From: Streptomyces xanthophaeus
Lineage (GTDB): Bacteria > Actinomycetota > Actinomycetes > Streptomycetales > Streptomycetaceae
Assembly: GCF_030440515.1 (NCBI RefSeq)
Contig: NZ_CP076543.1
Span: 930,001-994,000, forward strand
DNA length: 64,000 nucleotides
Reading direction: 5' to 3'
Shown: positions 40,787-51,400 of the stretch, in pieces
Numbering within the stretch: position 1 is the first letter of the stretch
How the letters are laid out: each line of letters opens with the position of its first letter
Translations under genes and position numbers: made by a program
The notes under the pieces: generated by a model
The model's database searches: none
What the model was told of the DNA's origin: nothing
The model's input: the letters and a program-made list of their open reading frames with translations, nothing else

Positions 40787-42688
40787 TCAGCCCTTGTCGA
40801 ACTCGGCGTCGATGACATCATCGTCACCGCCACCGCCACTCGTGGGTCCGCCGGTGGCGGCGTCCTGACCGGGACCTCCGCCCGTGGCGGCGGCGCCCTG
40901 ATGGGCCGCCAGCCCGGCGAGCACCTGCTGGAGTTCGGAGGTCAGGGGCCGCACGCGCTCGACGCCCGCCTCTTCCTTGACCGCCGCGCGGGCGTCCGAC
41001 ACGAGCATCTCGCCGCGTGCCTTCTCGTGCGCGGGCGCCGCGTCGCCCAGTTCGGCGAGAAGCTTCTCGACCTGGTACGCGACGGCGTCGAGTTCGTTGC
41101 GGGCGTCGACGGCCTCGCGGAGTGCCTTGTCCTGGCCCTGGTTGCTTTCGGCCTCCTGGACCATGCGTTCGACCTCGCTGCGGTCCAGGTTGGAGCTCTC
41201 GCTGATGGTGATGCCCTGTTCCTTGCCGGTGTCCCGGTCGCGGGCCTTGACCTCGAGGATGCCGTTGGCGTCGATGTCGAAGGTGACCTCGATCTGGGCT
41301 TCGCCCCGCGGCGCCGGCCGGATGTCGGTGAGCTGGAACCGGCCCAGCACCCGGTTGTCGGCGGCCAGCTCGCGCTCGCCCTGGAGGACCACCACGTCGA
41401 CGGCCGGCTGGTTGTCCTCGGCGGTGGAGAAGGTCTCGCTGCGGCGCACCGGGATGGTGGTGTTCCGCTCGATGATCTTCGTCATCACTCCGCCGCGTGT
41501 CTCCACGCCCAGCGACAAGGGGGTCACGTCGAGCAGCAGTACGTCCTTGACCTCACCCTTGAGCACCCCTGCCTGGATCGCGGCACCGAGGGCCACGACC
41601 TCATCGGGGTTGACGCTCATGTTGGGTTCCTTGCCGCCCGTCAGTCGGCGGACCAGGGTCTGGACAGCGGGGATGCGGGTGGATCCGCCGACGAGGATGA
41701 CCTCGTCGATGTCGCTCTCGCCGACCTTGGCGTCGGCGATGGCCTGCTGGACCGGTCCCAGACAGCGCTCCACCAGGTCGCCGGTGATCTGCTCGAACGT
41801 GGACCGCATGATCGAGTCGGTGAGGTGCTTGGGCCCGGCGGCGTCGGCGGTGATGAACGGCAGGCTGACCTGCGTCTGCGTCACCGAACTCAGCTCGGTC
41901 TTGGCCTTCTCCGCCGCCTCGAACAATCGTTGCAGCGCCTGCGCGTCCTGGCGCAGGTCGATGCCGTTCTCCTTCTGGAAGTCGTCCGCGAGGTGATCCA
42001 CCAGACGCCGGTCGAAGTCGTCGCCGCCCAGGTGGCTGTCGCCGGCGGTGGAGCGCACCTCCACCACGCCGTCGCCGACGTCGAGGATGCTCACGTCGAA
42101 GGTGCCGCCGCCCAGGTCGAAGACGAGGACGGTCTCGTGCTCCTTCTTGTCCACGCCGTACGCGAGGGCGGCCGCCGTCGGCTCGTTGATGATCCGCAGC
42201 ACTTCCAGTCCCGCGATCCGGCCTGCGTCCTTGGTGGCGGTGCGCTGGGCGTCGTTGAAGTAGGCGGGCACCGTGATGACCGCCTCCGTGACCCGCTCCC
42301 CGAGCTGCTTGGAGGCGTCGTCCGCGAGTTTGCGGAGCACCTGTGCGCTGATCTCCTCGGGCGCGTACAGCTTGTCGCGCACCTTGAAGCGGGCCGCCCC
42401 GCCGTCGCCCTCGACGACGTCGTACGCCACCGCCCGGGCCTCGTCGGAGATCTCGTCGAAATGCCGGCCGATGAACCGCTTGGCCGAGTAGATGGTGCCC
42501 TTGGGATTGAGGATCGCCTGGCGCCGGGCCAGCTGGCCCACCAGACGTTCCCCGGTGTCGGTGAAGCCCACCACGGACGGTGTCGTGCGGTTGCCCTCGC
42601 TGTTGGGCACGACGGATGGCTCTCCGCCCTCCCACACGGCGATCACCGAGTTGGTGGTGCCCAGGTCGATGCCCACTGCCTTGGCCAT
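40787..42688 (-). CDS. dnaK: Molecular chaperone DnaK (Hsp70)
   Basis: 633 residues, first gene of the operon, ATG 42688 with GGGAGGAG upstream. The ATPase domain has [34 protein letters not shown] and [12 protein letters not shown]. The substrate-binding domain follows [14 protein letters not shown], and the tail ends [12 protein letters not shown] as in true DnaK. It is the ATP-dependent folding chaperone. I looked by eye for the HAIR box (CTTGAGT-N7-ACTCAAG) and CIRCE upstream and saw neither, so control by HspR or HrcA is not supported. Confidence 0.95.
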   Translation of the reverse strand: MAKAVGIDLGTTNSVIAVWEGGEPSVVPNSEGNRTTPSVVGFTDTGERLVGQLARRQAILNPKGTIYSAKRFIGRHFDEISDEARAVAYDVVEGDGGAARFKVRDKLYAPEEISAQVLRKLADDASKQLGERVTEAVITVPAYFNDAQRTATKDAGRIAGLEVLRIINEPTAAALAYGVDKKEHETVLVFDLGGGTFDVSILDVGDGVVEVRSTAGDSHLGGDDFDRRLVDHLADDFQKENGIDLRQDAQALQRLFEAAEKAKTELSSVTQTQVSLPFITADAAGPKHLTDSIMRSTFEQITGDLVERCLGPVQQAIADAKVGESDIDEVILVGGSTRIPAVQTLVRRLTGGKEPNMSVNPDEVVALGAAIQAGVLKGEVKDVLLLDVTPLSLGVETRGGVMTKIIERNTTIPVRRSETFSTAEDNQPAVDVVVLQGERELAADNRVLGRFQLTDIRPAPRGEAQIEVTFDIDANGILEVKARDRDTGKEQGITISESSNLDRSEVERMVQEAESNQGQDKALREAVDARNELDAVAYQVEKLLAELGDAAPAHEKARGEMLVSDARAAVKEEAGVERVRPLTSELQQVLAGLAAHQGAAATGGGPGQDAATGGPTSGGGGDDDVIDAEFDKG

Positions 42689-42769
42689 GAGGAACTCCTC
42701 CCGGTACGGCGCCTGCGCCGACTGTCCGGATCACGTTCGTTCGGGTACGGGTGGGACCTCTGCCAGTGG

Positions 42770-42999
42770 TCTGCATCCCGCCGATCAGCCCTGCGGCCTC
42801 GTCGGAGACCTCCCCGACGAGGAGCAGGGCGGAGACGACGGGGTCGAGCCGGTTCACCAGGCCGAACAGCGACCCGAGCAGGACACCGGGGCTCTCCGGC
42901 CACGGGAAACCCGTGGCCGGAGAGGTGGTCAACGGCGCGTGCGGCGTCCCAGTACGTCTTGTACGGGGCAACCGGCCTGCGGAGCTGCTCGGTCACCAC
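42770..42999 (-). pseudogene. General stress protein 17M-like gene, frameshifted remnant
   Basis: The leftward frame from 42999 begins VTEQLRRPVAPYKTYWDAAR and AVDHLSGHGFPV, like the start of general-stress-protein-17M-type proteins. Further on, a different frame carries a hydrophobic continuation (GVLLGSLFGLVNRLDPVVSA, LLLVG). The two belong to one short membrane protein but are separated by a frame change near 42900, and the middle of the protein is missing. It lies upstream of dnaK. Bases 42689-42770 hold the dnaK leader. Confidence 0.45.
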
Positions 43000-43204
43000 C
43001 CGGCGCTACCTACCGGTGCGCGGACGGTTTCGAACACTCCCTAGGGTGGCGTGCCCAGTGGCTCCACGCCTGCGCCTGGCAAGTCGGAAAAGCACGGGTC
43101 CGGTCGCCCCACGAGTACGAGAGGCAGAATCCGAACCTCTCGTATGAGCCGACCCGACCAGCACCGCCGCTCGGCTGTAGGCTCGAAGAGAACGGAGTGA
43201 TCCC

Positions 43205-44986
43205 ATGGCCAGCAGCCGGGCGCACAACCTGTACTGCCGCCGCTGCGACAGGGAGAGCCGCCTTCCGCTGGGCAGCGGCAGGCGAATCCCCATGGCCGCG
43301 CGGCGTGGGCCCCGCCCACCCGATCCAACCCCGGCCGACCGTGTCCCCCACGCGCTGATGGTGCTCTCCGGCGCCCTGTTCGACACCCTGGACGAAGGCG
43401 AGATCCTGAGCCTGGCCATGGACCACATAGACGCCGCTGGGCCCTACAGTACCGAGGCCGGATACCTCAAAATGGACGGCGACCTGGTCCCCAGCCCGCG
43501 GAACGGGCAGGTCCATGCGATGGCCGTGGACCGGAGGGTGCGGGAGCTGGCCGGGGCGGACGGCCCTGTGACCGTGCCCGGCTGGCCCTGGGGCCGGGCC
43601 CTGGGGCTACGCGGGCCCGAGAGACTCCACGGCTACCTCGTGGTGACGTCCCGCTCCCGGCCCACCGAGGCCGAGCGCCTCCTGCTCGCCACGTTCGTCC
43701 GGCACACCGCCGCTGCACTGTCTGTCGCCTTCGCACACCGCCGCCGACGTGAGGACGCGCTGGAGCTGCACCGGCTGAGGGAGGAGCGGACAGCCCTCCA
43801 GGGGCGGCTGATCTCCGTCGTGGCCGAGCTGGGGTACCAGCAGGCTGTTCACGCGCTCATGGCCGACGTCGCCGTCTCGGGCGGCGGCGAGGAAGCCATC
43901 ACCCGCGCACTGCACGGGCTCACCGGACTCCCCGCGCTGGTCGAGGACCGCTTCGGGCGGCTGAGGTCCTGGACCGGTCCCGATCGCCCCGACCCCTATC
44001 CCGAACCGGACCCCGTGCGCCAGGACGAAATGCTGCACGCCGTCGCCAGTCGGGCCGGGCCGGTGCGGATGAAGGACCGGCTGGTCACTCTGATCCGCCC
44101 GCACGGCGAGATCCTGGGCGTGCTGGCCCTCGTCGACGTCCGGGGCGAGGCCGACAAACACACCCTGCGCGCACTGCAGGACGGCGCCGCGTGGCTCGCC
44201 CCGGAGCTGGCGCACCTGCGCAATCTGGCCGAAGTGGAGTCGAGGCTGCACCGTGAGCTGGCCGACGACCTCCTGGCAGGGACGGACGAGGCGAGCGCCT
44301 ACGCCCGGTCCGAGGCCGTCGGACACGACCTGCACCGCCGCCACTACGTCGTCGTGGTGCAGTGGTCGAACCGGACCGCGGACGAGCCCTTCGCGCAGAC
44401 CGTGGGCCGGGCGGCCTCTGCCGTGGGCATGCACTCGCTGCTGACCCGGCGTTCCGACCACGTGGTCCTGGTCGCCGACGACAGACCGCACGCCTGCGCA
44501 CTGTACGAGGCGCTCGTCCGGGAGACCGGGACACGGTCCGGGACCATCGGGGTGAGCGCCCCTTGCGACTCCCTGGACGCCATCCCCCACCACTACCAGG
44601 AGGCGCAGCGCGCCCTGGAAGTGCGCCGCCACTCCCGCGAGCACTACGGCACGACGTTCTTCGACGAGCTGGGCCTCTACCGCATCCTGGGACCCGGCAA
44701 CGATTACCGGGAACTGGAGACGTTCGTCCACGAGTGGCTCGGGCAGCTGATCGACTACGACTCCCGGCACCACACGGCCATGGTGGAGACGCTGTCCCAG
44801 TACTTCGACTGCGGCGGCAACTACGACGAGACCGCCGAATCCCTCGCGATCCACCGCAGCACGCTGCGCTATCGGCTCCAGCGCATCCGCAACATCAGCG
44901 GCAACGACCTCGCGGACGTCGAGGACCGGCTCAACCTCCAGGTGGCGACCCGAGTGTGGAAGATCGTGCTGGGCGGATCCGACTGA
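43205..44986 (+). CDS. PucR/CdaR-type transcriptional regulator with GAF-like domain
   Basis: 593 residues, ATG 43205 with GGAG upstream. The N-terminus has two Cys pairs (YCRRCDR), then a GAF-like sensory region (about 45-330), a central GGDEF-related CdaR segment (about 360-480), and a C-terminal PucR helix-turn-helix: NYDETAESLAIHRSTLRYRL. Proteins of this build switch on catabolic or secondary-metabolic genes in response to a ligand. It is divergent from the chaperone operon and might respond to the same stress, but no target is obvious. Confidence 0.82.
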   Translation: MASSRAHNLYCRRCDRESRLPLGSGRRIPMAARRGPRPPDPTPADRVPHALMVLSGALFDTLDEGEILSLAMDHIDAAGPYSTEAGYLKMDGDLVPSPRNGQVHAMAVDRRVRELAGADGPVTVPGWPWGRALGLRGPERLHGYLVVTSRSRPTEAERLLLATFVRHTAAALSVAFAHRRRREDALELHRLREERTALQGRLISVVAELGYQQAVHALMADVAVSGGGEEAITRALHGLTGLPALVEDRFGRLRSWTGPDRPDPYPEPDPVRQDEMLHAVASRAGPVRMKDRLVTLIRPHGEILGVLALVDVRGEADKHTLRALQDGAAWLAPELAHLRNLAEVESRLHRELADDLLAGTDEASAYARSEAVGHDLHRRHYVVVVQWSNRTADEPFAQTVGRAASAVGMHSLLTRRSDHVVLVADDRPHACALYEALVRETGTRSGTIGVSAPCDSLDAIPHHYQEAQRALEVRRHSREHYGTTFFDELGLYRILGPGNDYRELETFVHEWLGQLIDYDSRHHTAMVETLSQYFDCGGNYDETAESLAIHRSTLRYRLQRIRNISGNDLADVEDRLNLQVATRVWKIVLGGSD

Positions 44987-45968
44987 AGCACACTGGAACT
45001 GTCGTGCGCGAATGTCCACGCGCCACAGTTGCGCGTACGCCGCTGCACAGCCCGGCAGTGCTGGTCCTCAACCGGTCGGACACGACGGCGCGTCCGGTGC
45101 GGCCCCGAGGCGTTCGTAGTCGTGCGGGGACGATCCAAGCCGTGCCGTAAGGGATGTCACGGGAGTCAGCTTCGCTCAATTGCCGTCAGGCCAAGGAGAG
45201 CCTCTGGTTCGCGGCCATGGAGCACACCTTGGCCGACCTGGTGGAGGCCGCTTTTCTCAGGGCTCGGCACCTGAGCGACGGCACCGGCCTCAGCACGCAC
45301 GCGGAGACGGTGGCCGACCAGAGGTGCGTCCCCGCCTTCTCCAGGGCGTGCCGCAAGTGGCCCCCTGAGCCGAAGGTGAAGTGCCGGGTCTCCCTGGGGT
45401 CGTAGGCGACCTCGTAGGTCGCGGCGTCGTCGGTGTGCGGGCGACTGGTCCCAGAGCCCTGGACCCCGTAGAACGCCCCGATCAAGTGCCCCCGCGCGAC
45501 GATCCACCTGCACAGCCTTCCTGACCCACGCGGCTGCGTTCTTCCACAGCCGGGCATCACGCGCATCGAGCAGGTCCTCACCGACATCGCTTGGGCCTAC
45601 CGCCGCCGGCAGCATTCAGTACGGAGCGCTGCCGGCGCAGCAACGTGCGGGGTTTTCCGTCGGCAGCCGACCGATCCCGACTGCGTCGCCCGCCCCGGCC
45701 CGACAGGCCGGGTCAGCCTCGTGAGCGTCCATCGCCCAGACGGGTGTTCTGCGGCGTGGTGGGTGCGTACACGACTAAAGTAGTTCGCTGGTAGGCGCTC
45801 GAACCAGTCGGGGGAGCACTGCCGTTGTTGTGGCGACGGCCCCGAACCGTCCCGCCGCCCGCGTGGTCCCGGTGATGAGCCGGGGCTCCTCGGCGCTGCG
45901 ACTGAGGGCCGCCATCCGTTCCTGACCGTAGTCCCTGCTTCGGCAGACCGAAATCGCAGTGGGCACGG
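44987..45968. other. Gene-poor stretch with a degraded leftward ORF
   Basis: Between the PucR gene and the lectin gene no intact gene is convincing. On the minus strand, 45186 to about 45615, two frames read protein-like in succession (LDARDARLWKNAAAWVRKAV then GHLIGAFYGVQGSGTSRPHT and ATYEVAYDPRETRHFTFGSG), which suggests a frameshifted remnant of unknown family. A 72-codon leftward frame at 45775-45993 is unsupported. Confidence 0.35.
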
Positions 45969-46520
45969 CTACAGCTTGAGGTTCCACACCCATTGCTGGT
46001 TTGCGGCGCCGTGGCAGGACCAGACCTGGACCGGCGCTCCGTCATCGGTCCGCCGGTCAGCGACGTCGAGGCAGAGGGCCGGGCCCTGGTTCAGCCGTTC
46101 CGCCGCGATGGGGTCCGGGTTTCGGTCGGTACGGCTCCAGCGTTCGTTCGGGTTCCCGTTGCAGTCCGACTGGTTGACGCTGGATCCGTTGACCCGCGAC
46201 AGGAATCCGATCTGTAGGCATTTGCCGCTGTGGACGTTCCTGATGAAGTAGCGGCCCGGGAAGGTGCGGTCCAGGGACATCCTCCATTGCTGGTTCGGCC
46301 GGCCGGAGCAGTCCCAGAGCCGGACGGGCGCCCCGTTGTCGGTGCGGTCGTCCGCGACCTCCAGGCACTTGCCGGAGGTGTGGAGCGGGCGGATTTCGAA
46401 TGCGTAGTCGTGGTTCGGTACGGGATTGGCCCGGGCGGGCGCCGTCGCGATGAGGACGGCGGCGAAGGCTGCGGCGAATACGGCCGGCATTCGGTGGGAG
46501 GGCAGGGAACGGGACTGCAT
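45969..46520 (-). CDS. Secreted ricin B-type lectin
   Basis: 183 residues. An N-terminal signal peptide is clear (basic start, hydrophobic AVFAAAFAAVLIA, cleavage likely after APARA). The mature protein is one ricin-type beta-trefoil with repeated QxW-like motifs: GRPNQQWRM, GNPNERWS and GAANQQWVW, and paired Cys around CLEVADDRTDNG, CLQIG and CLDVADRRTDDG. It would bind sugars outside the cell; no catalytic domain is fused. It lies downstream of the propeller-protein operon in the same direction. Confidence 0.85.
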   Translation of the reverse strand: MQSRSLPSHRMPAVFAAAFAAVLIATAPARANPVPNHDYAFEIRPLHTSGKCLEVADDRTDNGAPVRLWDCSGRPNQQWRMSLDRTFPGRYFIRNVHSGKCLQIGFLSRVNGSSVNQSDCNGNPNERWSRTDRNPDPIAAERLNQGPALCLDVADRRTDDGAPVQVWSCHGAANQQWVWNLKL

Positions 46521-46560
46521 GGATGCTCCGGGATGGACGGATCGACGTTTGGGGGCGTTC

Positions 46561-46974
46561 TCAGTGTTCGGTGGGGATGGAGGTGATGAGGAGGTTTTCG
46601 TATTCGGCCGGGGGCCAGAGGCGCTCGTCGTAGTCCGGGGCCCGCATCCAGGAGATGCCGAACATGCGCAGGCTGTTCCAGGTCCCGGCGAGTTCGATCT
46701 CCATGTCGGCGTCGCCGCGGTGGTAGAAGTCGTAGCAGTCCTGTAGCTCCGCCCAGGTCTGGTCGATGGCCCGGTGCAGGGTGTCGGCCATCCGATGTTC
46801 CTCGGTGCTGGGCGAGTGGGCTTCGAGGAGGTAGGCGGTGCGCCGGAGCAGGAAGTCGTGGAGGGCGTCCATGTGCTCGCGGGTGATGCTGCGTGCCGGG
46901 ATCCGAGGAGCCCTCCAGCGGCGGCGGACCCTGGGCCGTCGCGGGACCGGGGTGGGGGTGTCAGCGTGCGGCAT
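46561..46974 (-). CDS. Small helical protein co-encoded with the propeller-like protein
   Basis: 137 residues. ATG 46974 (MPHADTPTPVPRRPRVRRRW) overlaps the stop of the upstream gene by 14 nt. A basic N-terminus precedes a mostly helical body (MDALHDFLLRRTAYLLEA; HRAIDQTWAELQDCYDFYHR). No domain is recognised. Its overlap means it is translated with the propeller protein and probably works with it. The first copy of the propeller gene has no such partner. Confidence 0.6.
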   Translation of the reverse strand: MPHADTPTPVPRRPRVRRRWRAPRIPARSITREHMDALHDFLLRRTAYLLEAHSPSTEEHRMADTLHRAIDQTWAELQDCYDFYHRGDADMEIELAGTWNSLRMFGISWMRAPDYDERLWPPAEYENLLITSIPTEH

Positions 46975-48247
46975 GGGCCGTGCTCCAGCGCCGCAGCCCG
47001 ATGGCGGAGAGTTCGACGAGTTCGCCGCGGGCCAGGTCGTGGTGGGTGGGCCGGAAACCGGCGAGCGTGCCGAGGCGGGAGCCGCTGGTCGGGTCCCAGA
47101 TCTCCAGGCCGGCCTGCGAGGAGGAGAACAGCAGGCCGTCCGCGGCGAAGAAGCAGCCGTCCGGTCCGCCGAACGTCGCGACTTCCTTGACGGTGCTCTC
47201 GCCGGACTCACGGCCGAGGAGGAAGACCCGGGCACCCGGGGCCATTTCCTGCCCGTCGTCGCCCAGACCTCCGAGGACGAGGTGCTCCTCGTCGAGCCAG
47301 ACGACCGGACGGTTCCAGTGGTCTTCGCACCTCGGCAGCTCCCACCGGTCGGTGCCCTCGGTCCAAGCGCCTTCGCCGTCGGTGAGCCACCGCTCCAGGG
47401 TCCAGGCGAAGGGCCGGCCGACGGGCTGCCACCACCAGGCGTCCGACGCGACCCTGGTGCCCGCGGGGCTGACGTGCAGCGCCCCGTGGAAGTAGCCCGC
47501 CCAGGCCGTGTGGGGTTCCACCATCGGTATCCGGGTCACCTGGGCGCCCGTCGCCGCGTCCGCGGCCTCGACGACCCTCCACTTCCTCCGGTACAGGACC
47601 ACGGTGCGTCCGCCGTGCTCGGTGAACGCCAGGGAGAACGGCACGGTGTGGCTGTAATACCCGTCGTTCTCCAGGGAGAGGGTGACGGCTCCGGTGGACA
47701 GGTCGACGACCTCTCCCGTGCGGCCGTGGTCGACGACGACGGCGGCGAAGGCACCGTCGCGGGAGGCGTGCAGCCGCAGGGCCTGTTCACGCCCGACCCA
47801 GGGCCCGGCGTCGGCCGGCACGGTGACCGTGCTGCGGGCGGCATCGGTGCAGGTGCCGGAGTCCGTGTCCCAGCGCAGGATTCGCCCGTCGTCGCACAGG
47901 AGCAGGAAACCGTGCTCCGTCGGCGCGATGTCCGACACCGGGCCGGCCTCGGCGGGCAACTGCGTGGTCTGCACCATGCCCGGAACCGGCCGGGACGCGT
48001 CGATGGTCTGCGGGAGACCAACCACGCCGGTGGGGCAGCCCTCGGTCGCGTCGAAGCAGTCTTCGCACACCGCCGCGGCCACCGCCGTGGCGGCCTCGTT
48101 GCGGCAGATTCCACAGATGCGCTGCCGCTCCACGCCCCGACCGGTGTAGTGGACGTAGTAGTCGAGCGGGACCGCGGTGGCGGACCGGATGTGCTCGCAC
48201 AGGGGCAGGCCGTAGGCAGGCGCATCGTGACCACAGATGAGGGCCAT
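46961..48247 (-). CDS. Zinc-ribbon plus propeller-like protein (copy 2)
   Basis: 428 residues, ATG 48247. Clear paralogue of the protein at 26882-28201: ICGHDAPAYGLPLCEHIRSA, RICGICRNEA and CEDC give the same zinc ligands, followed by repeated beta units (GRILRWDTDSGTC, LEIWDPTSGSRLG). Both begin with almost the same 12 residues and end with the same propeller blade. Function unknown; a scaffold or sensor is inferred. It is followed by the 137-aa gene (14-nt overlap) and the lectin gene. Three 11-bp repeats lie 150 bp upstream. Confidence 0.75.
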   Translation of the reverse strand: MALICGHDAPAYGLPLCEHIRSATAVPLDYYVHYTGRGVERQRICGICRNEAATAVAAAVCEDCFDATEGCPTGVVGLPQTIDASRPVPGMVQTTQLPAEAGPVSDIAPTEHGFLLLCDDGRILRWDTDSGTCTDAARSTVTVPADAGPWVGREQALRLHASRDGAFAAVVVDHGRTGEVVDLSTGAVTLSLENDGYYSHTVPFSLAFTEHGGRTVVLYRRKWRVVEAADAATGAQVTRIPMVEPHTAWAGYFHGALHVSPAGTRVASDAWWWQPVGRPFAWTLERWLTDGEGAWTEGTDRWELPRCEDHWNRPVVWLDEEHLVLGGLGDDGQEMAPGARVFLLGRESGESTVKEVATFGGPDGCFFAADGLLFSSSQAGLEIWDPTSGSRLGTLAGFRPTHHDLARGELVELSAIGLRRWSTAHAAR

Positions 48248-48388
48248 GGTGGAACTCTCCTTGAGACGGGGATACGGAGCGGCGCGGGAGCGTGCCGGGC
48301 GTTCGGCCGCCGGCGATGCCGCCGGGAACGGTCCACAAGGGGTACCCGGCACAGCCGACTCCGTGTTGATCACCATGCTGGCACTCGG

Positions 48389-48421
48389 GCATTGGCATCG
48401 GCTGGGCATCCGCTTGGCATC
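48389..48421 (-). promoter_or_regulatory. Three 11-bp direct repeats (SARP-type operator)
   Basis: On the minus strand: GATGCCAAGCG, GATGCCCAGCC, GATGCCAATGC, exactly in phase. They lie upstream of the propeller gene (48247) and directly behind the SARP regulator gene (ends 48466). They nearly match the triplet at 28407-28439. Confidence 0.6.
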
Positions 48422-48465
48422 AGCCCCGGCCGCCCTGCCCCGGGATTGCCAAGCGCCTGGTCCGG

Positions 48466-51400
48466 TCAGACTGCGTGAGCCCGCGCCAGGGACCTGATGC
48501 CTTCCGCGGCAGCCGCTTCGCCGTACTCCGACCCCCACATCGCGGCCACTTCGCCGCCTTCCCGGAAGGCCGATCGCGCGGCGGCCACGTCACCGAGCAG
48601 AGCATGCAGCTCGCCCAGCGCGAGGGCCAGGGGGCGGGTGCAGAAGGCGGTGGTGGCGGCCGAACCGAGCTGGTTCCGCACGGCATGCAGCAGGGGGACG
48701 AGCGCGGCTGCCGCCTCGGTGTCGCCGAGCAGACAAGCCAGTCGGGCGCGGGCTCCGAGGCGTACCCCGTAGAAGTGGTCCTTCACGGGATCCGGATCGA
48801 AGCGGACCGCGCGCGCCTCCTCGAACCTGCCCTGGAGAGCGAGGACCAGCGCCAGCGCCTCTCCGCCGCTCGTGCCCCAGGCGGCGGCCACCGTACGGGC
48901 CAGCGGTTCGATCTCCGCGACCCGGCCCTGGCTCAGCCGGATCGTGATCAAGCCCCGGGCATGGAGGTCGGCGGCGCGCGGGGCGTTGTGCCGGATCAGC
49001 CGTTCCCGGACCTGCCCGTACAGGTCCTCCGCCTGAGCGAAGTGGCCCCGGGCGTGGGCGAGCATGGCCAGCGTGGAGAGGCTGGCCGCCTCGGCCTCCG
49101 GCATGCGGTACCGGCGTGCGACGGCCAGGCCCAGGCGGGCGTGGCGCTCGACGGCTTCCGCATCGTTGCCGATGGCAGAGATCATCGCGTCCACCTGCTC
49201 GCACACCCACCGGTGGGCGGGCAGGTCGTGCCTCTTGGTCAGTGCCCGCAACTCGGCTACCACGGGGATGCACCGAGCGGCCTGCGTTTCGTGCGGCAGC
49301 AGCTTCGTCATCGTGGTGAGGGCGGCCGCGAGCAGGTTCGGGTCCCCTGCGCCGCGGGCGAGACCGAGCTGCTGCTCGGCCGCTTCCCGGGCCCTTCCGT
49401 CGGTGTCCTCGGGCAGTTCGTCCACCCGCGCCTGCAGCAGCCGGGCGAGGTCCGCGGGTTCCAGGCCCGGCCTGACGGTCAGCCGGTCCAGAGTGTCGAC
49501 CACGTGCAGGTCCACGCCCTGGTGGCTCCGGGTCAGCCACGGCGTGGGTTCGGTCCACGCCGTGAACGCGGCGACGGCGAGGTCCTCACGACCGGCCCGT
49601 TCGGCGACCTCGAGGGCACGGTGACGGGTGACGATGGCCGCGTCACCGGACCCGGCCCGGACGTGGGCACGCAGCAGGGCGCCGAGCAGGCCGACCGCGC
49701 GCTCGGCCCGTTCGTCGGCGCCGGCCGGTATCAGTTCGGCGGCCTCCAGGGCCTGCTGGAGCAGGTCGACGCTCACGTCGTGGGCGTAGCGGTGCTCGGC
49801 GAGTTCGGCGGCACGCAGCGCGAATGCCACCGCCTGCCGTGCCTTCGCCGGGTCCCCCGACCGGGTGAAGTGGACGGCGAGGGCGGGCAGGTCGTCCGGT
49901 CTCAGACTGGCGAGGGTGTCGGCCAGTCGTCCGTGCAACAGGCCGCGGCGCAGTCCGGTGAGATCGCCGTAGACGGTGTCGCGCAGCAGCGGGTGTGTGA
50001 ACGAGACGTGGCCGGGGGCCCGTTCGGTCAGCAGTCCGTCCGCGATGCAGAGCTCCAGTGTGCCGACGACCGCGGCCGGTGACAGTCCGGAGGCTTCGCG
50101 CAGCACCGCGACATGGGTTTCGCTGCCTGCGACTGCGGCCAGCCGTACGACATCGGCGGCTTCCTGGGGCAGTCGGGCGAGCCGCTGGCGTACGACGTCG
50201 CGGATGCCGTCGGGCACGCGGGCGACTGCCTGCGCCGCGTCGTCGCCGCCCTCGGTCAGCAGCCGGGCGCTCTCACCGACGAAGAAGGGGTTCCCGCCTG
50301 TGCGTTCCGCCAGGACGGCTACCACCTCGGCGTCCACCTCCCGGCCGCAGAGCGAGCGCACGAGCGTACGGACTTCGGTGACGTCGAGTCCGGTCAGTAC
50401 GACGCGGAAGGGATCACGGCGGGCGAGTGCGGCCATCGTCGGTGCGAGACGACTGTCGGCATGCCCCTGCCGGTAGGCGGCCACGACCAGCAACGGGACA
50501 CCCTGGACGCCGGCGGCCCGGCCCAGCAGGGCCAGCGTCTCCTCGTCGGCCTCGTGGACATCGTCGATGATCACGGCGAGCGGGCAGCTCGCCGCTGCCG
50601 AAGCCAGCCATCGGGCGAACGCGGTGTGCAGCCGGAACCGGCCGGCCGTAGCGTCGCCGTGCGGCGGGACCGTGGCGCCCAGAGGGTCGATCAGCGTGGA
50701 CAACGGCCCCACGTGCTCCGGCGGAAGGAGGCGCGCCAGTTCACCCAGTGCCTCCGTCCAGGCCCACGCCGCCGGGACGCCCGCGTCGTCCGGACACCGG
50801 CCCGCCACCACCGTCCAGCCCCGCGCCCGCAGTGAATCGGCGAAACGGGCCAGGAGGGCGGTCTTCCCCGCACCGCCTTCGCCCGCGACCAGCGCGACCG
50901 CTCCGCCCCCAAGGCCCGCCCCGGCTGCCTGTTCCAGCACCTCCAGTTCGCGGTGCCGCCCGACGAAGGGCGCGGGCGAAGCGGGCGCCGCTCCGCTGCC
51001 GACAGCGGCGGGTACGCCTGGCGCACCGGTGACCCCAACTACGGGTACGGCTCTCGGGGATGGCCGTTCGACCACCGCGATGGACGTGCTCGGGGTGGCC
51101 GGGGCCGGAACCGCGGCCGACAGGACATCCAGGTCGCTGCGGAGGATCGCCCTCTCCAACTCGACCAGCCGGGCTCCCAGGTCCAGCCCGAGTTCCTCGG
51201 CGCACACGGCGGCCGCGCGCCGCAGCGCCGCGAGCGCGTCGCCCTGACGCCCGGTCGCCCACAGACTCAGAGCCAGCAGGCGCCATCCCTCCTCGCGCAG
51301 GGGATGACGGCGTACGTGCGCCTCCGCGGTCGGCACCACCTCGTGCGGGCGACCCGCCCCGAGGCTGCTCGCCATCGCCAGCTCATGTGCCATGAGCAGC

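Noticed and set aside
42689..43000. HAIR or CIRCE operator upstream of dnaK
   Set aside because: Searched by eye for both consensus forms and found neither.
40262..43147. 961-codon plus-strand frame across grpE and dnaK
   Set aside because: Antisense shadow of two certain genes.
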